A stretch of 64,000 nt of DNA from NCBI RefSeq assembly GCF_030272615.1, contig NC_081410.1, positions 572,521,241 to 572,585,240 on the forward strand, given 5' to 3'. This DNA comes from Cryptomeria japonica (lineage: Eukaryota; Streptophyta; Pinopsida; Cupressales; Cupressaceae). Shown one piece after another: positions 47,384 through 57,787 of the stretch. The notes under the pieces are model-generated. The model saw nothing but the letters and a program-made list of their open reading frames with translations, was not told the origin of the DNA and searched no databases. Position 1 is the first letter of the stretch, and each line of letters opens with the position of its first letter. Both the position numbers and the translations under genes were made by a program.

Positions 47384-47401
47384 TTTAGCCCCCACTTTAG
47401 C
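47384..47401 (-). other. Element F polypurine tract
   Basis: Plus-strand TTTAGCCCCCACTTTAGC gives minus-strand GCTAAAGTGGGGGCTAAA directly beside the LTR. Confidence 0.85.
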
Positions 47402-47693
47402 GGGAGTATGTATGCTCATACTTCCGGTAAAGTACAAGGAAACAACATTGAAAGACTTTCACCACGTCAAGGAGGCAAGATACACCAAGCCCCCAGTGGA
47501 CTAAGGATCTTACGACTTCGATTGACAAAGTAAAAGGGAAGATCGCGAGGAAGAACCATGACTGTTAGTAGTAAGGCTCCCTCACTATGAGTCATGCAAG
47601 AAAGATATCAAAAATTTTCAAGGCAAGGCTAAATTTGCCAAGAAATTTTCAAGTATCTTGAAAAGATATGAACGCGATGTATGCCCCCCTACG

Positions 47694-47735
47694 TTAAAGC
47701 GATCACACACGCCTCACTGGGGGTGATTGCTTTAA
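47694..47735. repeat. Hairpin in element F 3' segment
   Basis: Arms TTAAAGCGATCAC (47694-47706) and GTGATTGCTTTAA (47723-47735) pair with one G-T type mismatch around a 16-base loop. It lies between the end of the protease frame and the polypurine tract. Its function is unknown. Confidence 0.65.
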
Positions 47736-48122
47736 GGTAGTGATACATATAAGAAATGAGAAAGGAGCACGTTATCGCAAGGATTTAGCCCCCAAGTGTG
47801 AGATAAACCCAAGGATAATAGACACAAAACACAAAGCACAAGGTGACTTCGCTTTCCTCGGGGTCAGTATGCTGTATGATAATTCATGTATATATATCAT
47901 ATGTATTTATGCATAATTGTTCTTCATTCCCCAATCAAGGAAGGTCGCCTAGAAGAAGGGAACACATGTGTCTTTTGAGTTAACATGAGAGAGATCGAGA
48001 GATCTCAATGCTTTGCATCGTCCTCAAGTAGACAACACCAAGGACAACAAATAGAAGAATGAAAATAACATATAGAAGAAGTAACAAAAGAGAGGAGGAG
48101 AGAATCTGCTATGCTAATGTAA

Positions 48123-49631
48123 CTAGTCTAGCATGTCATCTACCCCCCGATCTTGCTGATCAATGTTTCGGGAAGGCAGGGAACACACTAGAGGAGGAAC
48201 ATCCAACACAACAGATGGAGCTATCACAAGATCCAAACAAGGGCTATGTTCATGTTCCGAGCCACATTGTTTTTGTCTAAGAGCTAGGATAAGTGCTTTA
48301 GAAAATTCATTAGATAAATGGTTATCGACATCAGCAAGTTCATATTCACTATCAGAAGCAAGAGGAGTAACATTTTCATCCATATCATCATCAAGATTTA
48401 TAAAAATAGGATCTTTAACTCGCACCGGATCAAGACCATCATGCATCTTATGTTTAGGAGATTTAGGCTCAATGTCCGGCTGAGGAGAAAATGGAATAAT
48501 GCTTGTTGAAGGTGTTTTTGGAGATTGCAAAGTTTGAGCTCCAAGACGACGCTTTTGCCGGCGTTCACGTGCAGAACGATTTCGTCTAGTCTTAGTAGGA
48601 AGTGAAGAAGATTGAGGAGGAGGAATGTTCTCATCCTTAGCACTTGGGTGTTTAGGTTGTGGTCTCTTAGGCTGGATAATAGGAGAAGAAGAAGATCTCT
48701 TCTCTCTATAAAAAGAAGGAGGAGGAACTGCTCCATATAAAGGAGGAATTTTTGGTTTAGGGAGAAGACCAAGTCCATCATGACGAGGAGGTATAGGTCT
48801 ACTCTTAGGAAGTTTATTAGGTATAGACATAGTCACATCCATAGGGATGGGTTGAGAATATTCTTGAGGAAAGACATTAGTTTTATCTTTCAAAGGAAGA
48901 ACTTCCTTCTCAAGAATGATAGGAATATCAAGTTTAGGTGCTCTAGGTTCACTTAGAGATAGGATCATATCTGTTTTCCACTTTTGATAAGATTTGAAAA
49001 GATGATCACTTCGCGGAGGAAGAGATTGGAATTGTTTAGGCCAAAAGTAATCAATAGGAACACTAGAGGTTCTTTCAGCTGGTTTAAAGAGACTATGATT
49101 GACAGTAACAACTTCACCATTATGGGGAAATTTCAAACACTTATGAATAGGAGAAGCAATAGCTTTCATGGAAGATAGCCAAGGATAGCCAAGCTTCACA
49201 TGAAATTGTTCGGAAGATGGAATAATAGCAAAGTTCACATCAAGAGATTTGTTATGGACCTCAATAGGCAATGTAATAGAACCAATTGCAGGAGAAGAAA
49301 ATGCATCAAATAATTTCACAATCACATCTGTTTTGTCATAAATCACTTGATTCAATTGCAAAGTAAAAAGAAATTCTTCAGTAATAACATTAACCATGCA
49401 CGAAGGATCAATAAGCACTCCACGGCAAGGTGTATTCTTAACTTTTGCAACTATGTATAAAGGACCATCAGGTGCCCTAATGGTTTCACTGGAATCAAAT
49501 GTGATGGAAGGTTCTTTAGGGATTTCTTGCTGCTCTACAAAGTTAATCACATTCGGAGTCATAGACACAAGACCATCAGATGAGAGAGAGGAATCATTAG
49601 CCTCAATTGCATTAGAGGTATGAGAAGGCAA
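48123..49631 (-). CDS. Element F protease and C-terminal extension (third segment of the gag-protease frame)
   Basis: 502 codons are open, in the same frame as gag and separated from it by a single TAG (49647-49649). The first in-frame codon usually counted as a start is TTG, so on its own this piece has no convincing ATG. It was probably translated as part of gag-protease. The retropepsin-like region (about residues 45-180) has APDGPLYIVAKVKNTPCRGV, LIDPSCMVNVITEEF in place of a canonical Asp-(Thr/Ser/Gly)-Gly, AIIPSSEQFHVKLGYPWLSS and HKCLKFPHNGEVVTV. This pattern is typical of Tat-type gypsy proteases apart from the Pro. The remainder is a proline-rich linker, a basic patch (RRNRSARERRQKRR) and an acidic tail ending GVDDMLD. 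RT and integrase do not follow. Confidence 0.82.
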   Translation of the reverse strand: MPSHTSNAIEANDSSLSSDGLVSMTPNVINFVEQQEIPKEPSITFDSSETIRAPDGPLYIVAKVKNTPCRGVLIDPSCMVNVITEEFLFTLQLNQVIYDKTDVIVKLFDAFSSPAIGSITLPIEVHNKSLDVNFAIIPSSEQFHVKLGYPWLSSMKAIASPIHKCLKFPHNGEVVTVNHSLFKPAERTSSVPIDYFWPKQFQSLPPRSDHLFKSYQKWKTDMILSLSEPRAPKLDIPIILEKEVLPLKDKTNVFPQEYSQPIPMDVTMSIPNKLPKSRPIPPRHDGLGLLPKPKIPPLYGAVPPPSFYREKRSSSSPIIQPKRPQPKHPSAKDENIPPPQSSSLPTKTRRNRSARERRQKRRLGAQTLQSPKTPSTSIIPFSPQPDIEPKSPKHKMHDGLDPVRVKDPIFINLDDDMDENVTPLASDSEYELADVDNHLSNEFSKALILALRQKQCGSEHEHSPCLDLVIAPSVVLDVPPLVCSLPSRNIDQQDRGVDDMLD

Positions 49632-49646
49632 TGGATCAGTGAAAAT

Positions 49647-50840
49647 CTAAAGATTTTGGTTAGGAGGAGCTACAGATGTGTTGCCTTTATCATTCACTCC
49701 AGAAACAGAGATAGTATTGTTATCAATCAAATCTTGAATTTTACCCTTTAAAGAAAAACATTTTTCAGTATCATGCCCAGGCTGACAATGAAATTGACAA
49801 AAAGCTTTGTTATCAAAATAAGGTGAAGTAATCTTTGCAAGATCAATTTGTCTTATAGGAGGAAGAGTAAGCACATTTTGTTCGAACAACTTATTCATAA
49901 TACTATGCAATGATTCATTCAAAGGAGTATACTTTCTTTCTTTCTTGAAAAATTTAGAAATAGGAGGCACACCTGATGCTGCATTCACATTGTTGTTGAT
50001 GATGTTTTCATTGAATTTGATGGAATCTCTGTTCGGTTTAAACTTCCCAAATGGTTGTTGACTGCTATCACCCTTATCACTCAGAGCCATAGGATGTGAT
50101 TGTTCCATTTGACTCACAGTCAGTTGATAATTGTGAAGAGTTGCACACAACTGTTGGAAAGAAGTAAACTCAGAAAATAGAAGTTTGTCTCGAATATCTT
50201 TTTGTAAATTAGAAATAAAGATTCTTTGAATATCATTGTCAGGCACTGGAAAAGAAATTTGAGCATACAAATGCTTATATCTACCAATGAAATCAGTCAC
50301 TTTTTCTTTAACACCTTGTTTACAATGCATTAAATCAATCAAAGTAACTTTAGGACTTATATTGTTTTGAAATTGTTGAATGAAAGCATTTGCAAGTTGT
50401 TCGAAAGAAGTAATAGAATAAGAAGGCAACGAGCAATACCATTGTAGGGCTTTGTCTCTTAATGTTCTCATGAATAGTTTTGCAAGCAACCTTTGGTCAT
50501 AAGCAAAATCAGTACAAATTGTTTGAAAAGTCTTAACATGTGTTAGAGGATCTCCTTTACCATTATAAAGTTCCAAATGCAGGATTTCAACATGTTTAGG
50601 AGGGATAGCTCGAACAATGTCAAGAGAAAGTGGGCTCGCAACATCAAATGTGGGCACACTAAACTTAGATTGATTCATAGAGGCAATTTGTTGCTGTAAA
50701 GAAGAGACAGTTTGTGCAAGATTGTTAATGGTCGCTTCAGTCGAAGAGTTCATATTGGATGTGTTAGATTGAGATGGAGGTGTTATGTTATTGAAAGAAG
50801 GTAGAGAGTAAGGTGGTGGGACTCTATGATAATTAGTCAT
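49647..50840 (-). CDS. Element F gag (capsid and nucleocapsid)
   Basis: 397 codons are open from an ATG at 50840, in frame with the segments on both sides. The retrotransposon gag domain (about residues 75-240) shows ELYNGKGDPLTHVKTFQTIC, FMRTLRDKALQWYCSLPSYS, ANAFIQQFQNNI and KVTDFIGRYKHLY. A zinc-knuckle-like CQFHCQPGHDTEKC (spacing C-x3-C-x3-H-x4-C), followed by LKGKIQDLIDN, resembles the CEFH..HTTEEC form of Tat and Athila gags. The frame ends with TAG at 49647-49649, followed in frame by protease. It has no other lesions, which is unusual in this window. Its role is to form the particle, with other enzymes supplied in trans. Confidence 0.85.
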   Translation of the reverse strand: MTNYHRVPPPYSLPSFNNITPPSQSNTSNMNSSTEATINNLAQTVSSLQQQIASMNQSKFSVPTFDVASPLSLDIVRAIPPKHVEILHLELYNGKGDPLTHVKTFQTICTDFAYDQRLLAKLFMRTLRDKALQWYCSLPSYSITSFEQLANAFIQQFQNNISPKVTLIDLMHCKQGVKEKVTDFIGRYKHLYAQISFPVPDNDIQRIFISNLQKDIRDKLLFSEFTSFQQLCATLHNYQLTVSQMEQSHPMALSDKGDSSQQPFGKFKPNRDSIKFNENIINNNVNAASGVPPISKFFKKERKYTPLNESLHSIMNKLFEQNVLTLPPIRQIDLAKITSPYFDNKAFCQFHCQPGHDTEKCFSLKGKIQDLIDNNTISVSGVNDKGNTSVAPPNQNL

Positions 50841-50846
50841 AGGAGA

Positions 50847-51533
50847 TTATTGGACAAGAGGAATACTACAAGGAGGGATGGAATGGTTAAATGAATTGCC
50901 CCCTTGCGTCATGTTCATTTGTGGTGATATAATAGGCACACTCATTGAAGGAATGAATGAAGAAGTCGGATTGAATGAAGGAAGAGGGTTAATTGAAGAA
51001 GAAGGGTTGCCCCCATGACTGGTGATCATAGGAGGAATGTCTTGTATAGAAGTAGCCATGATGTTTGATGTAAAGGTAGGTATACTAGCAATAGGAGTTG
51101 TCAAAGGAATAGAATGATTGACTTGTGTAGGAGGTTGTGTATAACCCAAAGTTTCAGCACAACTCTTCATAGGCCTCACATTTGAATCCACAATGTGTGC
51201 AATACCACGCAAAATATCAATTCCATTCTTATCACTTTGAAGCATACGTTTTAGACCCTCAATTAAAGAAAGAGCTTGACTATCAGGGTATTCTTGAGAC
51301 ATCCATTGTCGAAAATCGTCAAATTGGTTATCCAATTTTGAAAGTTGTTCTTCAGAAACCTCATGGAGAGCTTCTTCATCATTAGGAGGATTAGAGGAAT
51401 TACCCATGTCCTTGTTAAAAAGGCTATTCAAATTAGGTTCCATCTCCTCAGTAGTTAAACCTTGGAAAGACTTAATTCTACGGCTTCGTCTAACGGGAAT
51501 AGTGTAAGTAGGGCTTATTGTTGTAAAACTCAT
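50847..51533 (-). CDS. Element F N-terminal gag extension
   Basis: 228 codons are open from an ATG at 51533, followed by a single TAA (50847-50849). The downstream gag then continues in the same frame after two codons. The N-terminus is basic (VRRSRRIKSFQG), then acidic and helical (EEALHEVSEEQLSKLDNQFD; ALSLIEGLKRMLQ), then Pro/Ser/Thr/Asn-rich. It may be a matrix-like leader of gag or a separate upstream protein. Because the TAA lies between two in-frame segments, either a point mutation of a once continuous frame or reinitiation at the ATG at 50840 is possible. Confidence 0.75.
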   Translation of the reverse strand: MSFTTISPTYTIPVRRSRRIKSFQGLTTEEMEPNLNSLFNKDMGNSSNPPNDEEALHEVSEEQLSKLDNQFDDFRQWMSQEYPDSQALSLIEGLKRMLQSDKNGIDILRGIAHIVDSNVRPMKSCAETLGYTQPPTQVNHSIPLTTPIASIPTFTSNIMATSIQDIPPMITSHGGNPSSSINPLPSFNPTSSFIPSMSVPIISPQMNMTQGGNSFNHSIPPCSIPLVQ

Positions 51534-52690
51534 GCACTAGAAAGAGAGAGAAGATTTTGAATTTAGAGGTAGCAATTTTCAGTAAAATCAGCCAATCTTC
51601 TGGATTTAAGCTGTTAAATGCAATCACAACAGTCTCCCGAAATTTCAAAAAAAATGCCCGGGACCGTGGCGCCCGGAGTGCAACACGGTCCTTGCAACTT
51701 TTTTTGAAATTTGCAGGGATGAAAGGTATGATGATTTTAGAGCTAATCTGAAAAAATTGAGTGATTTTACAATCTGTAGATAGGCCAAATTAAAGTTGTA
51801 ATCTCGAAATTGAACCCTACCAAGATTGTCGAAAAATGCAAAATTTTGAATTTTGAAAAAGAGAGGGAAACTGAAATTTTGAATTTTATGATTTTAGAGG
51901 GAATGTCAAAAGCAATGCAAGTTTTGAAATTCAAAAGTTGACTCAATTTCACGCAAAATTCAATTTTGAAAGCGGAAATCAAAGTTGTTGTAATTAAGCA
52001 CTTAATTTCAAAAGTCACAAAATGCAAGAATTTGAATAAAGCACTGAAATTTTTAATGAATGATAACACACTTTTCAGATTTAGGACAGTAAGAACACAA
52101 TTTTGACACAAAATTTCAATTTCAATGATTTTTAAATGTTTAGAAGCCTTAATCCAAGCAATCACAAGACCAACTTTGACTGTTATTTTGAAGGTGTTAA
52201 AATTGATAAAATCAGCCAAAATTCTGGATTTTAGCAGGAAAATACAGTAAGATCTCGCTCCTGAAATTTCGGAAAAAATGTCGGGGACGATGGCGCTCGG
52301 CGCCACGGTCCCCGCAACTTTTTTCCAAATTTTCAGGGATGAAAGATATTGTGATTTTATTGCGGAATCCAAAGTTACAGCTGATTTGGAGATGTTTTGA
52401 TCAGTGAAATTGTCGGACAAAGGTTGAATCAAGAGGGTTTCAAAAATTAGGGTTTTGACACCTAACCACTTAATTTTCAGAATTAAAGCACAAATATGAA
52501 TTGAAAATTTGTAATAGAAGGGCAGATCTGAAACAGGCATTAACATTTAGACATTTCGCAAGTTCAATTACCAAAAAGAAAATTTAGGGTTTTTATGCAA
52601 TCACCTCTAAAATTTTGCAAAAGATCAAACATGGAAATGTAATCAATTTTTTTTTTTCAGATCTAAGCATGAAAAATCAGAAAGGATGTT
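51534..52690 (-). other. Element F leader with duplicated hairpin module
   Basis: This is the untranslated leader between the primer site and the gag ATG. It contains two copies of a segment of about 150 bases (51584-51738 and 52208-52359). Each has AAAATCAGCCAA at one end, a central GC-rich hairpin (51661-51691 and 52283-52313) and GCAACTTTTTT next to it. A minus-strand open frame of 259 codons (52546-51767) lies here, but its composition is low-complexity and I do not call it a gene. Confidence 0.75.
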
Positions 52691-52706
52691 CACGTCGGGT
52701 TCACCA
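52691..52706 (-). other. Element F candidate primer-binding site
   Basis: Minus-strand TGGTGAACCCGACGTG starts three bases inside the 5' LTR with the required TGG. I cannot say which tRNA it matches. It is not the Met-tRNA site used by the copia elements here. Confidence 0.7.
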
Positions 52707-52709
52707 AAA

Positions 52710-53906
52710 TGTAAAGCGGAAAAATTGCGATCGAACCCTAGTTGCTCTCCCCTCTTCCAACTCCGAGGAGAGAGAAGGGAGGTTCGCTAGGATTCGATGG
52801 TTTTTCACTTAGGGGAGAGACTTTACATTCAAAAGAGGGGTTGAAACTCATAAGATTCAATCCCACACAATGTAAGATTGGATGCTAAATGAATTTCAAG
52901 GGTTAGGAAAGCAAGGCTACCCTCTTTTGTAAAGAATGTTGTTAAGGAAATTAAGCTAGGAATGCATAGAAAGTCATAAAGATTTGCTTATAAACTGAGT
53001 TCAGGTTATAGGATGAAGCTGCGGACCTGGAATTAGCAGTAAAATGTCGATATGACGCTGTCCTGCAAATTTGAGCAAAAGTTGTCAGGACGATGGCGCT
53101 CGGCGCCACGGTCCTCCGAAAAATCCGCGAAACGAAGGGGGATCTGTTCGTCTCTGCACAAGGATTCCAGATCTTCAATTTCAGCCGCGTACCTGCAACC
53201 TACACACAGAAAAGCGAAGACGATTGGGGGGTTAGGGATTAGGGGTTTGCCTTTAGGTCAAACCCCGGTTTTGGAATTAACCAAGAAATGAGCAAGAGTT
53301 GTAAATGTAAATGACTGTAAAACAAGTACTAATACCTTGTTCTAAGGATGTTTGTATCCTTATGTGCGAATGTTTAGATGTTGTATGTTGTATGTTGTAT
53401 GTTGTAGCAAGTAGTATGTGATCTCCTCTTCAATGGTTGAATCCTTGTCTTGAATGCAACACTTAGCCTTGAATGGAGACTTAGAAGGAATGCTTGAATG
53501 CTTGAATGCTTGAGTATAGTTTCCACGCCTTTTTCATCATCTATTTGTTCCATCCAAATGAGAGAGAAAAATGTAGTTTATATACTTCTCATTTAGGGCT
53601 GATAGACTAATTTTCCCGACCTTAGGCCGACCAGGAAAGTTAATTTCCAATTTGCAAACAAAAAGACCCGAGACCCCTTAGGAGACCGGGCCCAAAATAG
53701 GACCCAGGGACCAGGGCGCTGGGCGCTCTGGTCCCACCTCCCGGGACATCAGGGTGCAAGGAGGTTCAGGCCAGGGTACTTGAAAAATGCAGTTTTCAGT
53801 GTCGTGAGCAAGTTTCAGGGTCTCCATTCAGGTTGCGTGCTGCGTCACCATCGTGAAGACCGAAATGCAGTCGAAATTGCAAGTGTCACAATTTTAGGAT
53901 GCTAGA
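52710..53906 (-). repeat. Element F, 5' LTR
   Basis: It pairs with 46156-47383. It has hairpins at 53088-53114 and 53707-53735. The outer end is GCTAGA (one base different from GCTACA), followed by CATAG. Confidence 0.95.
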
Positions 53907-56900
53907 CATAGATATTAGATATGCATTATCTAGTAAGGTGGTATATCCAACTAGGGAAAAATTTACTATTTTCAACACAATGTTAAAACAAAGAACAAAT
54001 AAAATCGCATTGTGGGATGCTGGATTGGGAAGCATGGTGTTACCTGAAGTATTCCCTTGCCCTGATTTTTGTCATGGTGTGCGCTGAAAATTATGATGAA
54101 GATAAAAAAGCAATTGTCAATAAAAATACAAAAGAGGAAACTCTATCCATAAACGTGGGAGAATTTGCTCATTTGTTGAACCTAGGGTTTGAAGCACAAA
54201 ACTCAAATGTCCAAATTGACCTAGGAAAGCTGGCAGAGAATTATGAGAATCTCGATCCAAGTGGCAAAGATTCATTTATCAAAGCTCTAATAAAGTGTGG
54301 TACTTTGTTGGATCAAAATTATAAGCCTCCTTATGATTCTAACATTTTTGTTCCATGGTTTGGGGATACTATTCCCTTGTTAACATTTTGCTTGGGATTG
54401 GAAAATGATAGGGAAGTTGGTGCAAGCCTTCTTGAAATGATTTATAATATCCATTGTGCAGCTCAGCCAGTAAGATATAATTTTGTTGAGCACGTTGTTC
54501 AATCCATGCAAAAACAATTACTAATGATCAAAAAAGGTTCTTGTAAGACATTTAGGTTCTCATCCTACTTGTGCTATCTCCTTCTATCCAAGTATTGTGC
54601 AATATTCAAGACCAACAATCTTCAAATTGTGAACTATAAGATTGATGAGAAGACTCAGAACAGAACATAGTGTCCAATATATGAATGGAAACCAAAGATA
54701 AGGATGCATGATAACAAAAAGAACTACAACCATTTTGTAGACTTCTTTTTGGCACCAATGTATAATGAAATTACAAGCACTCCAATGCCTAGATTTCCTA
54801 TGTCTTGTAGAGATTGCATTCAACTTGGAAGTCAAATAGAATTGGCTGACTGGTTCTTCATGGAAGAATACATTGTGTTAAGGTTTTACAGATCAGCAAT
54901 AAAACCATACAGACTTCCAATACATGTGATAGAGAGGGTATTTGCATTGGAATATGTATGGTAGTTGGAGAGCATAGATAGGCACTTCCATGGTCAACAA
55001 AAGAAGAGCATATTTCCTTCCTTACCTTTCTCATGTGGAGGGTTCACATTTGAGAGAAAATCATTCAATGTGGCACATGATTTTTTGACAGTTTTTAGCT
55101 TTGGTGATGAGGGTCTCTAGCAGTATGATCCAAACGGTGCAGTTCAAGCAAGGCTTAAGAAAAATGGGAACTCTTCAACATTATGTCAACATGAAAGTAA
55201 ACCATTGATAGAAAAGCTTAGAAACATGGACTCCTGGGATGAGGTTAAAAAAGAGATGGAGAAAATTTCCGCTCACAATAACATTTCAACAGAATAAATG
55301 CCATCACAAATTATGGCACTGCACACATAGAGGACAACAGAGGAGGGCTAGGGCATCCAAAATAGGAGGTCCTACAATTTCTACAAAAAATCTACTAATA
55401 ACAAATTTATTCCCAAATCAATTTCGCAAGAATGTAAAGAGAGTTATTGGACTCAAACCAAAATAAATGATTTTTGGACTATGTGGAAGAATCTTGGTGA
55501 ACCAAAGACCAGTGCAGAATTTGTGTCCATCAATGAGGATGAAGAGTTTATCAAATTGTGGAATATGGAGCATCCCACAATAGCATATGACAGGAGTGAA
55601 TATGATGATGAGTATGAGGTTGAGCCCACTCCAACAACTACTACAGTCCCTAAAATATTAGGTGGAGTCAATGAGTCCATGAAAGAAAAATATAGCAAAG
55701 GGGAAAACATTGTGGAAAAATGGGGTTTGCAGGTGGTGGTCTAGGTACCAGAGGAGAAGGCATTTGGTATCCACTTGAGGTACAACTTCCATCAGATTCA
55801 AAAACAAAAGCTCCTATTAAACCAGTCATTAGACTTGATTCTTAAAATTCATCACAAAAAGGTGCTACTCATTACCCTCAATGTCCACCTACATTTGTTT
55901 CGGGTTCAAATCCACAACCTCCACCACATCATGGTATTCCCATTGGTGGTGAATCAAGTGCCATTGCCACTGGTGGGGAATCTAGGGATATTATTTCTAT
56001 TAGTGATCAGTTAAGTGTCGATGTGATTGGTGGGGTTGGCATGGGTACTACTACTGATACTAGTTGTCTTTGTGTTGGACAAGGGCAACAACAAAATATC
56101 ACTTGCAAGAGGCCACTAGTGGTAGATAGTCATACTATTTAGAATCCTATATCAAGTGCCACTGACACTACAAATCAATCATTTGCAGCTTCAGATCACA
56201 CATCTCAAAAGATTATAAAAAATACACATGAAAGTGACAGTGGGACATGATCAGGAATGGTTGTTGGTAATCCTAGTAACACATTAGTTAAAACCATAGG
56301 AATAAGTGGAACTAGAGCCTCTACTATTCCTATTTCACCTTTCAAACATTCAATTTCTTTAGCAAGCCTATATTTTCAATTTTGTGATTATTATGAAAAA
56401 TTTGAACACACAACAAATGCAAATAAAGAAAAAAAAGAGAGTATTTCATAATGTTGCCCTAACTGAAGTTTTAGGTTAACAACCTACAAGGAACAGGGTA
56501 TTTCCAACATATGACCCACACAAAGATATGATGGATTCCATGGTTGTTATGCCCCCAACTAAAGATAAAAATCCACCACATAGTTAGATAGATCCCTCTA
56601 AATTTCAAGTTAGCACCCTCCAAATGGATTTTTCCGAAGTGCATAATGTGGACAAAATTAGTGTGTCAAAAAGGACTAACGAAGTGGTCTACACTTCACT
56701 GCTAAAGGTGGAGAGAGAAAAAAATAAATTGGAGAAACAAATAGAAAAGTTACAAGAAGACTTAGCAAATGAAAAATCAAAGAGGAAATCAGTAGATAAC
56801 AAGTGCAATGATTTACAAAAAAGGAAAATATGGATGCAGAATTGAAGGAACTGAGAGAAAAACTGGCTAAAAGCAGTAAAAAAATTGATGAGGAAAGATC

Positions 56901-57787
56901 TAGTTTTCAAAAATTATACCAAAGTTATGATTCTGTTGTTGCCAAAATAAGAAAAATATAGGACCTATTGGATCATGAGAAGGAAAACGTAAAACATTTG
57001 GAAGAGGAAGTAGAGGAAGAAAGAAAAGAATGTGCACAAATGAAAGAAGACCCACACAATGCAAATGATAAAATTAAAACTTTGGAGGATAGATTGAAAT
57101 ATAATATGAAAAATACAACAAAGTATATACAAGAAAATATTTGGTGGCAAATAATGCAGAGGAGTGACAAGTTGTGTGAATGGTTTGAATTGAATGAAAG
57201 TCTGAGATTAATTTATATGAAAATCAAAGGGCACATTGAGAAGAGCATACATGTTTATTCAAAAGAGGATATGGCAAAATAGATTCAGCAAGTAGTCTAT
57301 AGTACCAGTGACAACTACTTGGCATCCAAGGGAATTAAGAGTTGCATTGATGCCACAGTTAAGAAATCATATATCCTTAAAAAATGCCAGAAACTAAGGG
57401 AAACATCAAAAGTTATGGATAAATGTGGCAAAAAGATATTGAAGCTGGAAGAAAAGATAACTACTTTGATTAAACTTGGTTTTCCTAAGACCGTTGACCC
57501 ATCAAATAAATGTATTGGAAAATAAGTTTACAAAAAAACATGGAGATAAAAATGAAGTTTGATTTAGACTTGCTTCCTAAGAACACAACTCCCCAAAGTT
57601 TTCTAGAATTCATCCAACCATTTATAACTCTGAATGCGGTATTGGGTGAAATAATGATGTCAATTCACTCTTCTAAACATGGATTGTTGACAAAGTCGTA
57701 GTTGACTTTCCATAGTTTATAGAATATTGACCTTCCATTAGATGAAGAGTGGAGCACCCTACAAAAACTAGCACATAAATCCTAAGA
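53907..57787 (+). pseudogene. H, 3' part: unrecognised protein with globular N-terminus, linker and coiled coil
   Basis: It continues H after element F. Globular region: KVVYPTREKFTIFNTMLKQR, then after a +1 shift near 54060-54085 AENYDEDKKAIVNKN, VGEFAHLLNLGFEAQ, NIFVPWFGDTIPLLTFCLGL and ELADWFFMEEYIVLRFYRSA. This frame runs from 54017 to 55744 with stops at 54668, 54962, 55118, 55295 and a few later, most of them TAG or TAA one step from Gln codons. A Ser/Thr/Gly/Pro-rich linker follows (about 55740-56450, other frame). Then comes a strongly charged coiled coil (56624-57525: LLKVEREKNKLEKQIEKLQE; HEKENVKHLEEEVEEERKEC) and a short tail (LPKNTTPQSFLEFIQPFITL) to about 57787. About 1,250 residues when intact. 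No domain is recognised. It could be a lineage-specific gene or an accessory frame of an older mobile element. Confidence 0.6.

Larger units (their letters stand above)
46156..53906 (-). mobile_element. Element F: non-autonomous Ty3/gypsy (Tat-like) retrotransposon, gag-protease only
   Basis: LTRs of 1,228 bp (46156-47383) and 1,197 bp (52710-53906) start TGTAAAGCGG and end GCTACA/GCTAGA. The perfect target duplication is CATAG (46151-46155 and 53907-53911). On the minus strand the order is leader, gag and protease in one frame (51533 to 48123, two internal stops), a 720-base 3' segment, then the polypurine tract. No RT, RNase H or integrase can be found. The LTRs are very similar, and the 31-bp length difference is one duplicated hairpin. 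The element splits coding sequence H. Confidence 0.94.

Noticed and set aside
48059-48509. Plus-strand frames opposite the F protease tail
   Set aside because: They are antisense shadows of a proline- and serine-rich coding frame.
51767-52546. 259-codon minus-strand frame in the F leader
   Set aside because: It is Ile/Lys/Phe-rich and spans the duplicated hairpin module. There is no domain and it lies between the primer site and the gag ATG. It is possible but unsupported.
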